Origin: Chloroflexota bacterium
Lineage (GTDB): Bacteria > Chloroflexota > Limnocylindria > Limnocylindrales > CSP1-4
Assembly: GCA_021812735.1 (NCBI GenBank)
Contig: JAKAMV010000652.1
Coordinates: forward strand, 1 to 5,913
DNA length: 5,913 nt
Direction of reading: 5' to 3'
The notes under the pieces are model-generated. The model was given only the letters and a program-made list of their open reading frames with translations, did no database searches and was not told where the DNA came from. Positions 5,784 to 5,913 of this stretch are shown here, one piece after another (within the stretch, counting starts at the first letter, position 1; every line of letters begins with the position of its first letter). The translations under genes were made by a program, and so were the position numbers.

Positions 5784-5810
5784 CAGCGGATCGGACGCAT
5801 CCGAACGCTG
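5784..5810. other. Imperfect stem-loop downstream of the methyltransferase gene
   Basis: CAGCG (5784-5788) pairs with CGCTG (5806-5810), and CGGAT (5787-5791) alternatively pairs with ATCCG (5799-5803). It lies 31 bases after the stop codon, where a transcript end is expected, but there is no T tract and the stem is interrupted. It may be a weak terminator. Confidence 0.3.
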
Positions 5811-5825
5811 CCAATGGACTGTTGT

Positions 5826-5839
5826 GGACGGCGCCGTCC
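5826..5839. promoter_or_regulatory. 14-bp perfect palindrome, possible operator
   Basis: GGACGGCGCCGTCC is identical to its reverse complement and lies about 40 bases before the start of the next gene. TTGTGG (5822-5827) and GATGCT (5845-5850), 17 bases apart, form a weak promoter-like pair with the palindrome between them. A dimeric repressor site would fit this position. The palindrome is seen directly; its role is inference. Confidence 0.4.
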
Positions 5840-5876
5840 GGGTGGATGCTCCGGGTACCCCGCACGGAGGTGCCTC

Positions 5877-5913
5877 ATGGACGCGAAGCCTGGAGATCGG
5901 ATCATCGAGATCG
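5877..5913 (+). CDS. Start of an unidentified gene, possibly DUF1918-like (3' truncated)
   Basis: Only 12 codons are visible (MDAKPGDRIIEI) before the window ends. The start is convincing: GGAGGTG (5866-5872) lies 4 bases upstream of the ATG. The opening resembles DUF1918 proteins, short bacterial proteins that typically begin M-x-A-x-x-G-D-R followed by hydrophobic residues, but twelve residues cannot prove it. It follows the methyltransferase gene by 124 bases and may have its own promoter. Confidence 0.6.
   Translation, partial: MDAKPGDRIIEI

Noticed and set aside
4787..5905. A 372-codon open frame on the - strand
   Set aside because: It is entirely antisense to the methyltransferase gene, whose motifs and active-site residues are intact; the antisense product has no recognisable features.

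Overview
This is a very GC-rich stretch of bacterial chromosome with short intergenic gaps, strong Shine-Dalgarno sequences, frequent GTG starts and ordinary housekeeping or lipid genes. I see no mobile element, CRISPR array, tRNA or rRNA. The gene families (adenosylcobalamin-dependent ribonucleotide reductase, a cyclopropane-synthase-like lipid methyltransferase, a CvpA-like membrane protein) and base composition fit a high-GC Chloroflexota or Actinomycetota lineage. The sequence alone does not settle which, and this placement is inference.

Layout, left to right: (1) the 3' third of a class II ribonucleotide reductase gene (nrdJ type, + strand, to 1027), ending in a TSCPD domain, a long Pro/Ala/Gly-rich linker and a cysteine-rich tail; (2) a perfect 15-bp hairpin at 1046-1079, between that gene and (3) a convergent 126-aa VOC/glyoxalase-like protein (- strand, 1096-1476); (4) a 253-bp divergent intergenic region with a plausible promoter for the VOC gene; (5) an alpha/beta hydrolase (+, 1730-2446); (6) 35 bp later, a small three-helix membrane protein (+, about 2482-2775) that has a clear ribosome binding site but no ATG, GTG or TTG start; (7) a 154-aa uncharacterised protein (+, 2872-3336) whose D...E-x-K pattern resembles a PD-(D/E)XK nuclease core; (8) a 173-bp repeat- and hairpin-rich spacer; (9) a convergent CvpA-family membrane protein (-, 3510-4112); (10) a 152-bp divergent promoter region; (11) a 495-aa cyclopropane-fatty-acyl-phospholipid-synthase-family methyltransferase (+, 4265-5752); (12) a 124-bp spacer with a 14-bp perfect palindrome; (13) the first 12 codons of another gene (+, from 5877), possibly DUF1918.

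The genes do not form one pathway. The hydrolase and small membrane protein may be co-transcribed, and CvpA and the lipid methyltransferase share a divergent promoter region and both concern the membrane. The others look like independent transcription units. Nothing here amounts to a clearly new multi-gene system. The items most worth checking are the 154-aa nuclease-like orphan, the non-standard start of the small membrane protein, the altered nucleophile elbow of the hydrolase, and the palindrome upstream of the last gene.
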